NCBI RefSeq assembly: GCF_029227915.1
Contig: NC_079888.1
Coordinates: forward strand, 21,494,001 to 21,558,000
Source of the DNA: Hydractinia symbiolongicarpus
Lineage: Eukaryota; Cnidaria; Hydrozoa; Anthoathecata; Hydractiniidae
Direction: 5' to 3'
Length of the DNA stretch: 64,000 bases
Shown here in pieces: positions 11,959-26,700 of the stretch (positions within the stretch are counted from its first letter, which is position 1; every line of letters begins with the position of its first letter). The notes under the pieces were generated by a model. It did no database searches. It saw only the letters and a program-made list of their open reading frames with translations, and was not told the origin of the DNA. Both the position numbers and the translations under genes were made by a program.

Positions 11959-14900
11959 ATGGCTTTTAACAATGAAACAATTGACTGTGGGACTTAATTG
12001 AGCTAACTTTGGACTGTCACCTGATAAATGTGATAAATGAGACAATTGGACTCCAAGAAATAACATTCTTGTTAACTTGACGTTATTGCCGGAACTCAGC
12101 GATTACACTGGGCACTGTGGTAGCGCTTCATATAAAAATTAAGCTAAAAAAGGTCATTTTTTTACTGTGGGACCTATCCTAGCCGTTAGCGCGCGTTGAA
12201 GAAAAAGCGACAGTTCCAAAAACTACATTTCATTGACTTTCTTACGGTGTCAGTCCGTTTGAGTTACAACGGTTGGGTCACATATTCGTACCAACATGTA
12301 TTTAGCGATATTTTTCTGATATTACCAGGTTACATCGCTTTTAACTATGAAACGATTGACTGTGGGACTTAATTGAGCTAACTTTGGACTGTCACCTGAT
12401 AAATGCGATAAAAGAGACAATTGGACTCCAAGAAAAAACATTCTTCTTAATTTGACATGATTGCCGAAACTCAGCGATTACACTGGGCTCTGTGGTAGCG
12501 CTTCATTTAAGAATTAAGATAAAAAAGTCATTTTTTTATTGTGGGACCAATCCTACCCGTTATTGCGCGCTGAAGAAATAGCGACAGTTTCAAAAACTAC
12601 ATTTCATTGACTTTCTAACGGTGTCAGTCCGTTTGAGTTACAACGGTTGGGTCACATATTCGTACCAACATGTATTTAGCTATATTTTTCTGATATTACC
12701 AGGTTGCATCGCTTTTAACTATGAAACGATTGACTGTGGGACTTAATTGAGCTAAGTTTGGACTGTCACCTGATAAATGCGATAAAAGAGACAATTGGAC
12801 TCCAAGAAAAAACATTCTTCTTAATTTGACATGATTGCCGAAACTCAGCGATTACACTGGGCTCTGTGGTAGCGCTTCATTTAAGAATTAAGATAAAAAA
12901 ATCATTTTTTTATTGTGGGACCAATCCTACCCGTTATCGCGCGCTGAAGAAATAGCGACAGTTTCAAAAACTACATTTCATTGACTTTCTAACGGTGTCA
13001 GTCCGTTTGGGTTACAACGGTTGGGTAACATATTCGTACCAACATGTATTTAGCGATATTTTTCTGATATTACTAGGTTGCATGGCTTTTAACAATGAAA
13101 CAATTGACTGTGGGACTTAATTGAGCTAACTTTGGACTGTCACCTGATAAATGTGATAAATGAGACAATTGGACTCCAAGAAATAACATTCTTGTTAACT
13201 TGACGTTATTGCCGGAACTCAGCGATTACACTGGGCACTGTGGTAGCGCTTCATATAAAAATTAAGCTAAAAAAGGTCATTTTTTTTACTGTGGGACCTA
13301 TCCTAGCCGTTAGCGCGCGTTGAAGAAAAAGCGACAGTTCCAAAAACTACATTTCATTGACTTTCTTACGGTGTCAGTCCGTTTGATTTACAACGGTTGG
13401 GTCACATATTCGTACCAACATGTATTTAGCGATATTTTTCTGATATTACCAGGTTGCATCGCTTTTAACTATGAAACGATTGACTGTGGGACTTAATTGA
13501 GCTAAGTTTGGACTGTCACCTGATAAATGCGATAAAAGAGACAATTGGACTCCAAGAAAAAACATTCTTCTTAATTTGACATGATTGCCGAAACTTAGCG
13601 ATTACACTGGGCTCTGTGGTAGCGCTTCATTTAAGAATTAAGATAAAAAAATCATTTTTTTATTGTGGGACCAATCCTACCCGTTATCGCGCGCTGAAGA
13701 AATAGCGACAGTTTCAAAAACTACATTTCATTGACTTTCTAACGGTGTCAGTCCGTTTGGGTTACAACGGTTGGGTAACATATTCGTACCAACATGTATT
13801 TAGCGATATTTTTCTGATATTACTAGGTTGCATGGCTTTTAACAATGAAACAATTGACTGTGGGACTTAATTGAGCTAACTTTGGACTGTCACCTGATAA
13901 ATGTGATAAATGAGACAATTGGACTCCAAGAAATAACATTCTTGTTAACTTGACGTTATTGCCGGAACTCAGCGATTACACTGGGCACTGTGGTAGCGCT
14001 TCATATAAAAATTAAGCTAAAAAAGGTCATTTTTTTTACTGTGGGACCTATCCTAGCCGTTAGCGCGCGTTGAAGAAAAAGCGACAGTTCCAAAAACTAC
14101 ATTTCATTGACTTTCTTACGGTGTCAGTCCGTTTGAGTTACAACGGTTGGGTCACATATTCGTACCAACATGTATTTAGCGATATTTTTCTGATATTACC
14201 AGGTTGCATCGCTTTTAACTATGAAACGATTGACTGTGGGACTTAATTGAGCTAACTTTGGACTGTCACCTGATAAATGCGATAAAAGAGACAATTGGAC
14301 TCCAAGAAAAAACATTCTTCTTAATTTGACATGATTGCCGAAACTCAGCGATTACACTGGGCTCTGTGGTAGCGCTTCATTTAAGAATTAAGATAAAAAA
14401 GTCATTTTTTTATTGTGGGACCAATCCTACCCGTTATCGCGCGCTGAAGAAATAGCGACAGTTTCAAAAACTACATTTCATTGACTTTCTAACGGTGTCA
14501 GTCCGTTTGGGTTACAACGGTTGGGTAACATATTCGTACCAACATGTATTTAGCGATATTTTTCTGATATTACTAGGTTGCATGGCTTTTAACAATGAAA
14601 CAATTGACTGTGGGACTTAATTGAGCTAACTTTGGACTGTCACCTGATAAATGTGATAAATGAGACAATTGGACTCCAAGAAATAACATTTTTGTTAACT
14701 TGACGTGATTGCCGGAACTCAGCGATTACACTGGGCACTGTGGTAGCGCTTCATTTAAAAATTAGGCTAAAAAAAGTCATTTTCTTACTGTGGGACTTAT
14801 CCTAGCCGTTAGCGCGCGTTGAAGAAAAAGCGACAGTTTCAAAAACTACATTTCATTGACTTTCTAACGGTGTCAGTCCGTTTGAGTTACAACGGTTGGG

Positions 14901-17330
14901 TCACATATTCGTACCAACATGTATTTAGCGATATTTTTTTGATATTACTAGGTTGCATCGCTTTTAACTATGAAACGATTGACTGTGGGACTTAATAGAG
15001 CGACGTTTGGACTGTCACCTGATAAATCTGATAAATGAGACAATTGGACTCCAAGAAATAACATTCTTGTCAATTTAACGTGATTGCCGGAACTCAGCGA
15101 TTACACTGGGCACTGTGGTAGCGCTTCATTTAAAAATTAATATACAAAAAGTCATTTTTTTATTGTGGGACCAATCCTAGCCGTTATCGCGCGCTAACGA
15201 AATAGCGACAGTTTCAAGAACTACATTTCATTGAATTTCTAACGGTGTCAGTTCGTTTGAGTTACAACGGTTGGGTCACATATTCGTACCAACATGTATT
15301 TAGCGATATTTTTCTGATATTACTAGGTTGCATCGCTTTTAACTATGAAACGATTGACTGTGGGACTTAATTAAGCTAACTTTGGACTGTCACCTGATAA
15401 ATGTGATAAAAGAGACAATTGGACTCCAAGAAAAAACATTCTTTTTAATTTCACATGATTGCCGAAACTCAGCGATTACACTGTGCTCTGTGGTAGCGCT
15501 TCATTTAAGAATTATGATAAAAAAAGTCATTTTTTTATTGTGGGACCAATCCTACCCGTTATCGCGCGCTGAAGAAATAGCGACAGTTTCAAAAACTACA
15601 TTTCATTGACTTTCTAACGGTGTCAGTCCGTTTGGGTTACAACGGTTGGGTAACATATTCGTACCAACATGTATTTAGCGATATTTTTCTGATATTACTA
15701 GGTTGCATGGCTTTTAACAATGAAACAATTGACTGTGAGACTTAATTGAGCTAACTTTGGACTGTCACCTGATAAATGTGATAAATGAGACAATTGGACT
15801 CCAAGAAATAACATTCTTGTTAACTTGACGTTATTGCCGGAACTCAGCGATTACACTGGGCACTGTGGTAGCGCTTCATATAAAAATTAAGCTAAAAAAG
15901 GTCATTTTTTTTACTGTGGGACCTATCCTAGCCGTTAGCGCGCGTTGAAGAAAAAGCGACAGTTCCAAAAACTACATTTCATTGACTTTCTTACGGTGTC
16001 AGTCCGTTTGAGTTACAACGGTTGGGTCACATATTCGTACCAACATGTATTTAGCGATATTTTTCTGATATTACCAGGTTGCATCGCTTTTAACTATGAA
16101 ACGATTGACTGTGGGACTTAATTGAGCTAAGTTTGGACTGTCACCTGATAAATGCGATAAAAGAGACAATTGGACTCCAAGAAAAAACATTCTTCTTAAT
16201 TTGACATGATTGCCGAAACTTAGCGATTACACTGGGCTCTGTGGTAGCGCTTCATTTAAGAATTAAGATAAAAAAATCATTTTTTTATTGTGGGACCAAT
16301 CCTACCCGTTATCGCGCGCTGAAGAAATAGCGACAGTTTCAAAAACTACATTTCATTGACTTTCTAACGGTGTCAGTCCGTTTGGGTTACAACGGTTGGG
16401 TAACATATTCGTACCAACATGTATTTAGCGATATTTTTCTGATATTACTAGGTTGCATGGCTTTTAACAATGAAACAATTGACTGTGGGACTTAATTGAG
16501 CTAACTTTGGACTGTCACCTGATAAATGTGATAAATGAGACAATTGGACTCCAAGAAATAACATTCTTGTTAACTTGACGTTATTGCCGGAACTCAGCGA
16601 TTACACTGGGCACTGTGGTAGCGCTTCATATAAAAATTAAGCTAAAAAAGGTCATTTTTTTTACTGTGGGACCTATCCTAGCCGTTAGCGCGCGTTGAAG
16701 AAAAAGCGACAGTTCCAAAAACTACATTTCATTGACTTTCTTACGGTGTCAGTCCGTTTGAGTTACAACGGTTGGGTCACATATTCGTACCAACATGTAT
16801 TTAGCGATATTTTTCTGATATTACCAGGTTGCATCGCTTTTAACTATGAAACGATTGACTGTGGGACTTAATTGAGCTAACTTTGGACTGTCACCTGATA
16901 AATGCGATAAAAGAGACAATTGGACTCCAAGAAAAAACATTCTTCTTAATTTGACATGATTGCCGAAACTCAGCGATTACACTGGGCTCTGTGGTAGCGC
17001 TTCATTTAAGAATTAAGATAAAAAAGTCATTTTTTTATTGTGGGACCAATCCTACCCGTTATCGCGCGCTGAAGAAATAGCGACAGTTTCAAAAACTACA
17101 TTTCATTGACTTTCTAACGGTGTCAGTCCGTTTGGGTTACAACGGTTGGGTAACATATTCGTACCAACATGTATTTAGCGATATTTTTCTGATATTACTA
17201 GGTTGCATGGCTTTTAACAATGAAACAATTGACTGTGGGACTTAATTGAGCTAACTTTGGACTGTCACCTGATAAATGTGATAAATGAGACAATTGGACT
17301 CCAAGAAATAACATTTTTGTTAACTTGACG
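11959..17330. repeat. Two-monomer alternation (750 bp) inside copy 1
   Basis: Two haplotypes alternate: one with AAATGCGATAAAAGAG and CCTACCCGTTATC, the other with GTTAACTTGACGTTATT and CATATAAAAATTAAGC. The private word TGCATGGC occurs at about 11959, 13081, 13831, 14581, 15706, 16456 and 17206. Spacings are 1122, 750, 750, 1125, 750 and 750 bp, so two-monomer steps are broken by three-monomer steps. The equivalent part of copy 2 holds only two TGCATGGC words (25060 and 26183). Confidence 0.85.
12931..15555. repeat. Seven-monomer unit, copy 1 (2625 bp)
   Basis: This block matches 15556-18180 at 2625 bp. Shared markers include TTAATAGAGCGACG at 14993/17618, ATACAAAAAGTC near 15143 and TTCTTACTGTGGGACTTATCC near 14783. 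It contains three 750-bp alternations and is therefore nested in the two-monomer expansion. Its left edge is the CCTACCC/CCGTTATC transition. Confidence 0.88.
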
Positions 17331-18180
17331 TGATTGCCGGAACTCAGCGATTACACTGGGCACTGTGGTAGCGCTTCATTTAAAAATTAGGCTAAAAAAA
17401 GTCATTTTCTTACTGTGGGACTTATCCTAGCCGTTAGCGCGCGTTGAAGAAAAAGCGACAGTTTCAAAAACTACATTTCATTGACTTTCTAACGGTGTCA
17501 GTCCGTTTGAGTTACAACGGTTGGGTCACATATTCGTACCAACATGTATTTAGCGATATTTTTTTGATATTACTAGGTTGCATCGCTTTTAACTATGAAA
17601 CGATTGACTGTGGGACTTAATAGAGCGACGTTTGGACTGTCACCTGATAAATCTGATAAATGAGACAATTGGACTCCAAGAAATAACATTCTTGTCAATT
17701 TAACGTGATTGCCGGAACTCAGCGATTACACTGGGCACTGTGGTAGCGCTTCATTTAAAAATTAATATACAAAAAGTCATTTTTTTATTGTGGGACCAAT
17801 CCTAGCCGTTATCGCGCGCTAACGAAATAGCGACAGTTTCAAGAACTACATTTCATTGAATTTCTAACGGTGTCAGTTCGTTTGAGTTACAACGGTTGGG
17901 TCACATATTCGTACCAACATGTATTTAGCGACATTTTTCTGATATTACTAGGTTGCATCGCTTTTAACTATGAAACGATTGACTGTGGGACTTAATTAAG
18001 CTAACTTTGGACTGTCACCTGATAAATGTGATAAAAGAGACAATTGGACTCCAAGAAAAAACATTCTTTTTAATTTCACATGATTGCCGAAACTCAGCGA
18101 TTACACTGTGCTCTGTGGTAGCGCTTCATTTAAGAATTATGATAAAAAAAGTCATTTTTTTATTGTGGGACCAATCCTAC
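15556..18180. repeat. Seven-monomer unit, copy 2 (2625 bp)
   Basis: Tandem copy of 12931-15555. It ends at about 18180, where CCTACCC is followed by ATCATCCTGCGCTGAGG instead of GTTATCGCGCGCTGAAG. The absence of this copy from the second large block suggests it arose after the 13-kb duplication, or was lost there. Confidence 0.88.
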
Positions 18181-21100
18181 CCATCATCCTGCGCTGAGGA
18201 AATAGCAACAGTTTCAAAAACTACATTTCATTGAATTTCTAACGGCGTCAGTCCGTTTGAGTTTCAACGGTTGTGTCACATATTCATACCAACATATATT
18301 TAGCGATATTTTTTTGATATTACTAGGTTGCATCGCTTTTAACAATGAAACGTTGACTGTGGGACTTAATTGAACTAAATTTGGACTGTGACCTGATAAA
18401 TGTGATAAATGAGACAATTGGACTCCAAGAAATAACATTCTTGTTAACTTGACGTGATTGCCGGAACTCAGCGATTACACTGGGCACTGTGGTAGCGCTT
18501 CATTTAAAAATTAGGCTAAAAAAGTCATTTTTTTACTGTGGGACTTATCCTAGCCGTTAGCGCGCGTTGAAGAAAAAGCGACAGTTTCAAAAACTACATT
18601 TCATTGACTTTCTAACGGTGTCAGTCCGTATGAGTTACAACGGTTGGGTCACATATTCGTACCAACATGTATTTAGCCATATTTTTCTGATATTACTAGG
18701 TTGCATCGCTTTTAACTATGAAACGATTGACTGTGGGACTTAATTGAGCTAACTTTGGACTGTCACCTGATAAATGTGATAAAAGAGACAATTGGACTCC
18801 AAGAAAAAACATTCTTCCTAATTTGACATGATTGCCGAAACTTAGCGATTACACTGTGCTCTGTGGTAGCGCTTCATTTAAGAATTATGATAAAAAAAAG
18901 TCATTTTTTTATTGTGGGACCAATCCTAGCCATTATCCTGCGGTGAGGAAATAGCGACAGTTTCAAAAACTACATTTCATTGATTTTCTAACGGTGTCAG
19001 TCCGTTTAAGTTTCAACGGTTGTGTCACATATTCATACCAACATGTATTTAGCGATACTTTTTTGATATTACTAGGTTGCATCGCTTTTAACAATGAAAC
19101 GTTGACTGTGGGACTTAATTGAACTAACTTTGGACTGTGACCTGATAAATGTGATAAATGAGACAATTGGACTCCAAGAAATAACATTCTTCTTAATTTG
19201 ACGTGATTGCCGGAACTCAGCGATTACACAGGGCTCTGTGGTTGCGCTTCATTTAAGAATTAAGATAAAAAAGTCATTTTTTTATTGCGGGACCAACCCT
19301 AGCCATTATCTCGCGCTGAAGAAATAGCGGCAGTTTCAAAAACTACATTTCATTGACTTTCTAACAGTGTCAGTCCCTTTGAGTTACAACGGTTGGGTCA
19401 CATATTCGTACCAACATGTATTTAGCGATATTGTTCTGATATTACTAGGTTGCATCGCTTTTAACTATGAAACGATTGACTGTGGGACTTAATTGAACTA
19501 ACTTTGGACTGTCACCTGATAAATGTGATAAAAGAGACAATTGGACTCCAAGAAAAAACATTCTTCTTAATTTGACATGATTGCCAAAACTTAGCGATTA
19601 CACTGTGCTCTGTGGTAGCGCTTCATTTAAGAATTATGATAAAAAAAGTCATTTTTTTATTGTGGGACCAATCCTAGCCATTATCCTGCGGTGAGGAAAT
19701 AGCGACAGTTTCAAAAACTACATTTCATTGATTTTCTAACGGTGTCAGTCCGTTTAAGTTTCAACGGTTGTGTCACATATTCATATCAACATGTATTTAG
19801 CGATATTTTTTTGATATTACTAGGTTGCATCGCTTTTAACAATGAAACGTTGACTGTGGGACTTAATTGAACTAACTTTGGACTGTGACCTGATAAATGT
19901 GATAAATGAGACAATTGGACTCCAAGAAATAACATTCTTCTTAATTTGACGTGATTGCCGGAACTCAGCGATTACACAGGGCTCTGTGGTTGCGCTTCAT
20001 TTAAGAATTAAGATAAAAAAGTCATTTTTTTATTGCGGGACCAACCCTAGCCATTATCTCGCGCTGAAGAAATGGCGGCAGTTTCAAAAACTACATTTCA
20101 TTGACTTTCTAACAGTGTCAGTCCCTTTGAGTTACAACGGTTGGGTCACATATTCGTACCAACATGTATTTAGCGATATTGTTCTGATATTACTAGGTTG
20201 CATCGCTTTTAACTATGAAACGATTGACTGTGGGACTTAATTGAACTAACTTTGGACTGTCACCTGATAAATGTGATAAATCAGACAATTGGACTCCAAG
20301 AAATAACATTCTTGTTAATTTGACGTGATTGCCGGAACTCAGCGATTACACTGGGCACTGTGGTAGCGCTTCATTTAAAAATTAAGATAAAAAAAGTCAT
20401 TTTTTTATTGTGGGACCAATCCTAGCCGTTATTGCGCGCTAAAGAAGTAGCGACAGTTTCAAGAACTACATTTCATTGACTTTCTAACGGTGTCAGTCCG
20501 TTTAAGTTACAACGGTTGGGTCACATATTCGTACCAACATGTATTTAGCGATATTTTTCTGATATTACTAGGTTGCATCGCTTTTAACTATGAAACGATT
20601 GACTGTGGGACTTAATTGAGCTAACTTTGGACTGTCACCTGATAAATGTGATAAAGGAGACAATTGGACTCCAAGAAAAAACATTCTTCTTAATTTGACA
20701 TGATTGCCGAAACTCAGCGATTACACTGAGCTCTGTGGTAGCGCTTCATTTAAGAATTATGATAAAAAAGTAAGTTTTTTATTGTGGGACCAATCTTAAC
20801 CATTATCGCGCGCTGAGGAAATAGCGACAGTTTCAAAAAATTACATTTTATTGACTTTCCAACGGTGTCAGTCCGTTTGAGTTTCAACGGTTTTGTCACG
20901 TATTCGTACTGTATTTAGCGATATTTTTTTGATATTACTAGGTTGCATCGCTCTTAACTATGAAACGATTTACTGTGGGACTTAATTGAGCTAACTTTGG
21001 ACTGTCACCTGATAAATGTGATAAAAGAGACAATTGGACTCCAAGAAAAAACATTCTTCTTAATTTGACATGATTGCCGAAACTTAGCGATTACACTGTG

Positions 21101-24100
21101 CTCTGTGGTAGCGCTTCATTTAAGAATTATGATAAAAAAAAGTCATTTTTTTATTGTGGGACCAATCCTAGCCATTATCCTGCGGTGAGGAAATAGCGAC
21201 AGTTTCAAAAACTTCATTTCATTGATTTTCTAACGGTGTCAGTCCGTTTAAGTTTCAACGGTTGTGTCACATATTCATACCAACATGTATTTAGCGATAT
21301 TTTTTTGATATTACTAGGTTGCATCGCTTTTAACAATGAAACGTTGACTGTGGGATTTAATTGAACTAACTTTGGCCTGTGACCTGATAAATGTGATAAA
21401 TGAGACAATTGGACTCCAAGAAATAACATTCTTCTTAATTTGACGTGATTGCCGGAACTCAGCGATTACACAGGGCTCTGTGGTTGCGCTTCATTTAAGA
21501 ATTAAGATAAAAAAGTCATTTTTTTATTGCGGGACCAACCCTAGCCATTATCTCGCGCTGAAGAAATAGCGGCAGTTTCAAAAACTACATTTCATTGACT
21601 TTCTAACAGTGTCAGTCCCTTTCAGTTACAACGGTTGGGTCACATATTCGTACCAACATGTATTTAGCGATATTGTTCTGATATTACTAGGTTGCATCGC
21701 TTTTAACTATGAAACGATTGACTGTGGGACTTAATTGAACTAACTTTGGACTGTCACCTGATAAATGTGATAAATCAGACAATTGGACTCCAAGAAATAA
21801 CATTCTTGTTAATTTGACGTGATTGCCGGAACTCAGCGATTACACTGGGCACTGTGGTAGCGCTTCATTTAAGAATTATGAGAAAAAAAGTCATTTTTTT
21901 ATTGTGGGACCAATCCTAGCCATTAACCTGCGGTGAGGAAATAGTGACAGTTTCAAAAACTACATTTCATTGATTTTCTAACTGTGTCAGTCCGTTTAAG
22001 TTTCAACGGTTGTGTCAGATATTCATACCAACATGTATTTAGCGATATTTTTTTGATATTACTAGGTTGCATCGCTTTTAACAATGAAACGTTGACTGTG
22101 GGACTTAATTGAACTAACTTTGGACTGTGACCTGATAAATGTGATAAATGAGACAATTGGACTCCAAGAAATAACATTCTTCTTAATTTGACGTGATTGC
22201 CGGAACTCAGCGATTACACAGGGCTCTGTGGTTGCGCTTCATTTAAGAATTAAGATAAAAAAGTCATTTTTTTATTGCAGGACCAACCCTAGCCATTATC
22301 TCGCGCTGAAGAAATAGCGGCAGTTTCAAAAACTACATTTCATTGACTTTCTAACAGTGTCAGTCCCTTTGAGTTACAACGGTTGGGTCACATATTCGTA
22401 CCAACATGTATTTAGCGATATTGTTCTGATATTACTAGGTTGCATCGCTTTTAACTATGAAACGATTGACTGTGGGACTTAATTGAACTAACTTTGGACT
22501 GTCACCTGATAAATGTGATAAATCAGACAATTGGACTCCAAGAAATAACATTCTTGTTAATTTGACGTGATTGCCGGAACTCAGCGATTACACTGGGCAC
22601 TGTGGTAGCGCTTCATTTGAAAATTAAGATAAAAAAAGTCATTTTTTTATTGTGGGACCAATCCTAGCCGTTATTGCGCGCTAAAGAAGTAGCGACAGTT
22701 TCAAGAACTACATTTCATTGACTTTCTAACGGTGTCAGTCCGTTTGAGTTACAACGGTTGGGTCACATATTCGTACCAACATGTATTTATCGATATTTTT
22801 CTGATATTGCTAGGTTGCATTGCTTTTAACAATGAAACGATTGACTGTGGGACTTAATTGAGCTAACTTTGGACTGTGACCTGATAAATGTGATAAATGA
22901 GACAATTGGACTCCAAGATATAACATTCTTGTTAATTTGACGTGATTGCCGGAACTCAGCGATCACACTGGGCACTGTGGTAGCGCTTCATTTAAAAATT
23001 AAGCTAAAAAAAGTCATTTTTTTACTGTGGGACCTATCCTAGCCGTTAGCGCACGTTGAAGAAAAAGCGACAGTTTCAAAAACTACATTTCATTGACTTT
23101 CTAACGGTGTCAGTCTGTTTGAGTTACAACGGTTGCGTCACATATACGTACCAACATGTATTTAGCGATATTTTTTTGATATTACTAGGTTGCATCGCTT
23201 TTAACAATAAAACGTTGACTGTGGGACTTAATTGAACTAACTTTGGACTGTGACCTGATAAATGTGATAAATGAGACAATTGGACACCAAGAAATAACAT
23301 TCTTCTTAATTTGACATGATTACCGAAACTCAGCGATTACACTGGGCTCTGTGGTAGCGCTTCATTTAAGAATTAAGTTAAAAAATTCATTTTTTTATTG
23401 TGGGACCAATCCTAGACGTTATCGCGCGCTGAGGAAATAGCGACAGTTTCAAAAACTTCATTTCATTGTCTTTCTAACGGTATCAGTCCGTTTGAGTTTC
23501 AACGGCTGTGTCACATCTTCGTACCAACATGCATTTAGCGATATTGTTTTGATATTACTACGTTGCATCGCTTTTAACAATGAAACGATTGACTGTGGGA
23601 CTTAATTGAACTAACTTTGGACTGTCTCCTGATAAATGTGATAAAGGAAACAATTGGACTCCAAGAAATAACATTCTTCTTAATTTGACATGATTGCCGA
23701 AACTCAGCGATTACACTGGGCTCTGTGGTAGCGCTTCATTTAAGAATTAAGTTAAATAAGTCATTTTTTACTGTGGGACCAATCCTATCCGTTATCGCGC
23801 GCTGAAGAAATAGCGACAGTTTCAAAAACTACATTTCATTGACTTTCTAACGGTGTCAGTCCGTTTGAGTTACAACGGTTGGGTCACATATTCGTACCAA
23901 CATGTATTTAGCGATATTTTTCTGATATTACCAGGTTGCATCGCTTTTAACTATGAAACGATTGACTGTGGGACTTAATTGAACTAACTTTGGACTTTCT
24001 CCTGATAAATGTGATAAAGGAAACAATTGGACTCCAAGAAATAACATTCTTCTTAATTTGACATGATTGCCGAAACTCAGCGATTACACTGGGCTCTGTG

Positions 24101-26569
24101 GTAGCGCTTCATTTAAGAATTAAGATAAATAAGTCATTTTTTACTGTGGGACCGATCCTATCCGTTATCGCGCGCTGAAGAAATAGCGACAGTTTCAAAA
24201 ACTACATTTCATTGACTTTCTAACGGTGTCAGTCCGTTTGAGTTACAACGGTTGGGTCACATATTCGTACCAACATGTATTTAGCGATATTTTTCTGATA
24301 TTACCAGGTTGCATCGCTTTTAACTATGAAACAATTGACTGTGGGACTTAATTGAGCTAACTTTGGACTGTCACCTGATAAATGCGATCAAAAGAGACAA
24401 TTGGACTCCAAGAAAAAACATTCTTCTTATTTTGACATGATTGCCGAAACTCAGCGATTACACTGGGCTCTGTGGTAGCGCTTCATTTAAGAATTAAGAT
24501 AAATAAGTCATTTTTTACTGTGGGACCGATCCTATCCGTTATCGCGCGCTGAAGAAATAGCGACAGTTTCAAAAACTACATTTCATTGACTTTCTAACGG
24601 TGTCAGTCCGTTTGAGTTACAACTGTTGGGTCACATATTCGTACCAACATGTATTTAGCGATATTTTTCTGATATTACCAGGTTGCATCGCTTTTAACTA
24701 TGAAACGATTGACTGTGGGACTTAATTGAGCTAAATTTGGACTGTCACCTGATAAATGCGATAAAAGAGACAATTGGACTCCAAGAAAAAACATTCTTCT
24801 TAATTTGACATGATTGCCGAAACTCAGCGATTACACTGGGCTCTGTGGTAGCGCTTCATTTAAGAATTAAGATAAAAAAGTCATTTTTTTATTGTGGGAC
24901 CAATCCTACCCGTTATCGCGCGCTGAAGAAATAGCGACAGTTTCAAAAACTACATTTCATTGACTTTCTAACGGTGTCAGTCCGTTTGGGTTACAACGGT
25001 TGGGTAACATATTCGTACCAACATGTATTTAGCGATATTTTTCTGATATTACTAGGTTGCATGGCTTTTAACAATGAAACAATTGACTGTGGGACTTAAT
25101 TGAGCTAACTTTGGACTGTCACCTGATAAATGTGATAAATGAGACAATTGGACTCCAAGAAATAACATTCTTGTTAACGTGACGTTATTGCCGGAACTCA
25201 GCGATTACACTGGGCACTGTGGTAGCGCTTCATATAAAAATTAAGCTAAAAAAGGCCATTTTTTTACTGTGGGACCTATCCTAGCCGTTAGCGCGCGTTG
25301 AAGAAAAAGCGACAGTTCCAAAAACTACATTTCATTGACTTTCTTACGGTGTCAGTCCGTTTGAGTTACAACGGTTGGGTCACATATTCGTACCAACATG
25401 TATTTAGCGATATTTTTCTGATATTACCAGGTTGCATCGCTTTTAACTATGAAACGATTGACTGTGGGACTTAATTGAGTTAACTTTGGACTGTCACCTG
25501 ATAAATGCCATAAAAGAGACAATTGGACTCCAAGAAAAAACATTCTTCTTAATTTGACATGATTGCCGAAACTCAGCGATTACACTGGGCTCTGTGGTAG
25601 CGCTTCATTTAAGAATTAAGATAAAAAAGTCATTTTTTTATTGTGGGACCAATCCTACCCGTTATCGCGCGCTGAAGAAATAGCGACAGTTTCAAAAACT
25701 ACATTTCATTGACTTTCTAACCGTGTCAGTCCGTTTGAGTTACAACGGTTGGGTCACATATTCGTACCAACATGTATTTAGCGATATTTTTCTGATATTA
25801 CCAGGTTGCATCGCTTTTAACTATGAAACGATTGACTGTGGGACTTAATTGAGCTAAGTTTGGACTGTCACCTGATAAATGCGATAAAAGAGACAATTGG
25901 ACTCCAAGAAAAAACAATCTTCTTAATTTGACATGATTGCCCAAACTCAGCGATTACACTGGGCTCTGTGGTAGCGCTTCATTTAAGAATTAAGATAAAA
26001 AAATCATTTTTTTATTGTGGGACCAATCCTACCCGTTATCGCGCGCTGAAGAAATAGCGACAGTTTCAAAAACTACATTTCATTGACTTTCTAACGGTGT
26101 CAGTCCGTTTGGGTTACAACGGTTGGGTAACATATTCGTACCAACATGTATTTAGCGATATTTTTCTGATATTACTAGGTTGCATGGCTTTTAACAATGA
26201 AACAATTGACTGTGGGACTTAATTGAGCTAACTTTGGACTGTCACCTGATAAATGTGATAAATGAGACAATTGGACTCCAAGAAATAACATTCTTGTTAA
26301 CTTGACGTTATTGCCGGAACTCAGCGATTACACTGGGCACTGTGGTAGCGCTTCATATAAAAATTAAGCTAAAAAAGGTCATTTTTTTTACTGTGGGACC
26401 TATCCTAGCCGTTAGCGCGCGTTGAAGAAAAAGCGACAGTTCCAAAAACTACATTTCATTGACTTTCTTACGGTGTCAGTCCGTTTGAGTTACAACGGTT
26501 GGGTCACATATTCGTACCAACATGTATTTAGCGATATTTTTCTGATATTACCAGGTTGCATCGCTTTTA

Positions 26570-26700
26570 GCTATGAAACGATTGACTGTGGGACTTAATT
26601 GAGCTAACTTTGGACTGTCACCTGATAAATGCGATAAAAGAGACAATTGGACTCCAAGAAATAACATTCTTCTTAACTTGACGTGATTGCCGGAACTCAG
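26570..26700. repeat. Mosaic monomer marking loss or non-expansion of ten monomers
   Basis: Up to about 26660 the sequence follows the AAATGCGATAAAAGAG unit near 13500. It then passes through a hybrid ATAACATTCTTCTTAACTTG word into the GACGTGATT / TTAGGCT unit near 17325. The offset to copy 1 falls from 13,102 to 9353 bp here, a step of 3749 bp or ten monomers. This is the expected footprint of an unequal exchange within the array. Confidence 0.75.

Larger units (their letters stand above)
9682..22782. repeat. Large duplicated block, copy 1 (13,101 bp, 35 monomers)
   Basis: The block starts at a TTTATCGAT / TTGCTAGG / CATTGC monomer and reappears in tandem from 22783. Offsets are 13,101 bp at 10431/23532 and elsewhere to about 11290, 13,102 bp after a one-base insertion at about 24388, 9353 bp at 17651/27004, 9728 bp at 19986/29714 and 11,225 bp from 20283/31508 to the end. 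The stepwise offsets are whole monomer numbers, so the two copies were altered separately after duplicating. Order inside copy 1: 9.7-11.9 kb mixed units, 11.9-18.2 kb two- and seven-monomer expansions, 18.2-22.8 kb units of the CCATTATCCTGCGGTGAGG and CAACCCTAGCC subtypes. Confidence 0.85.
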
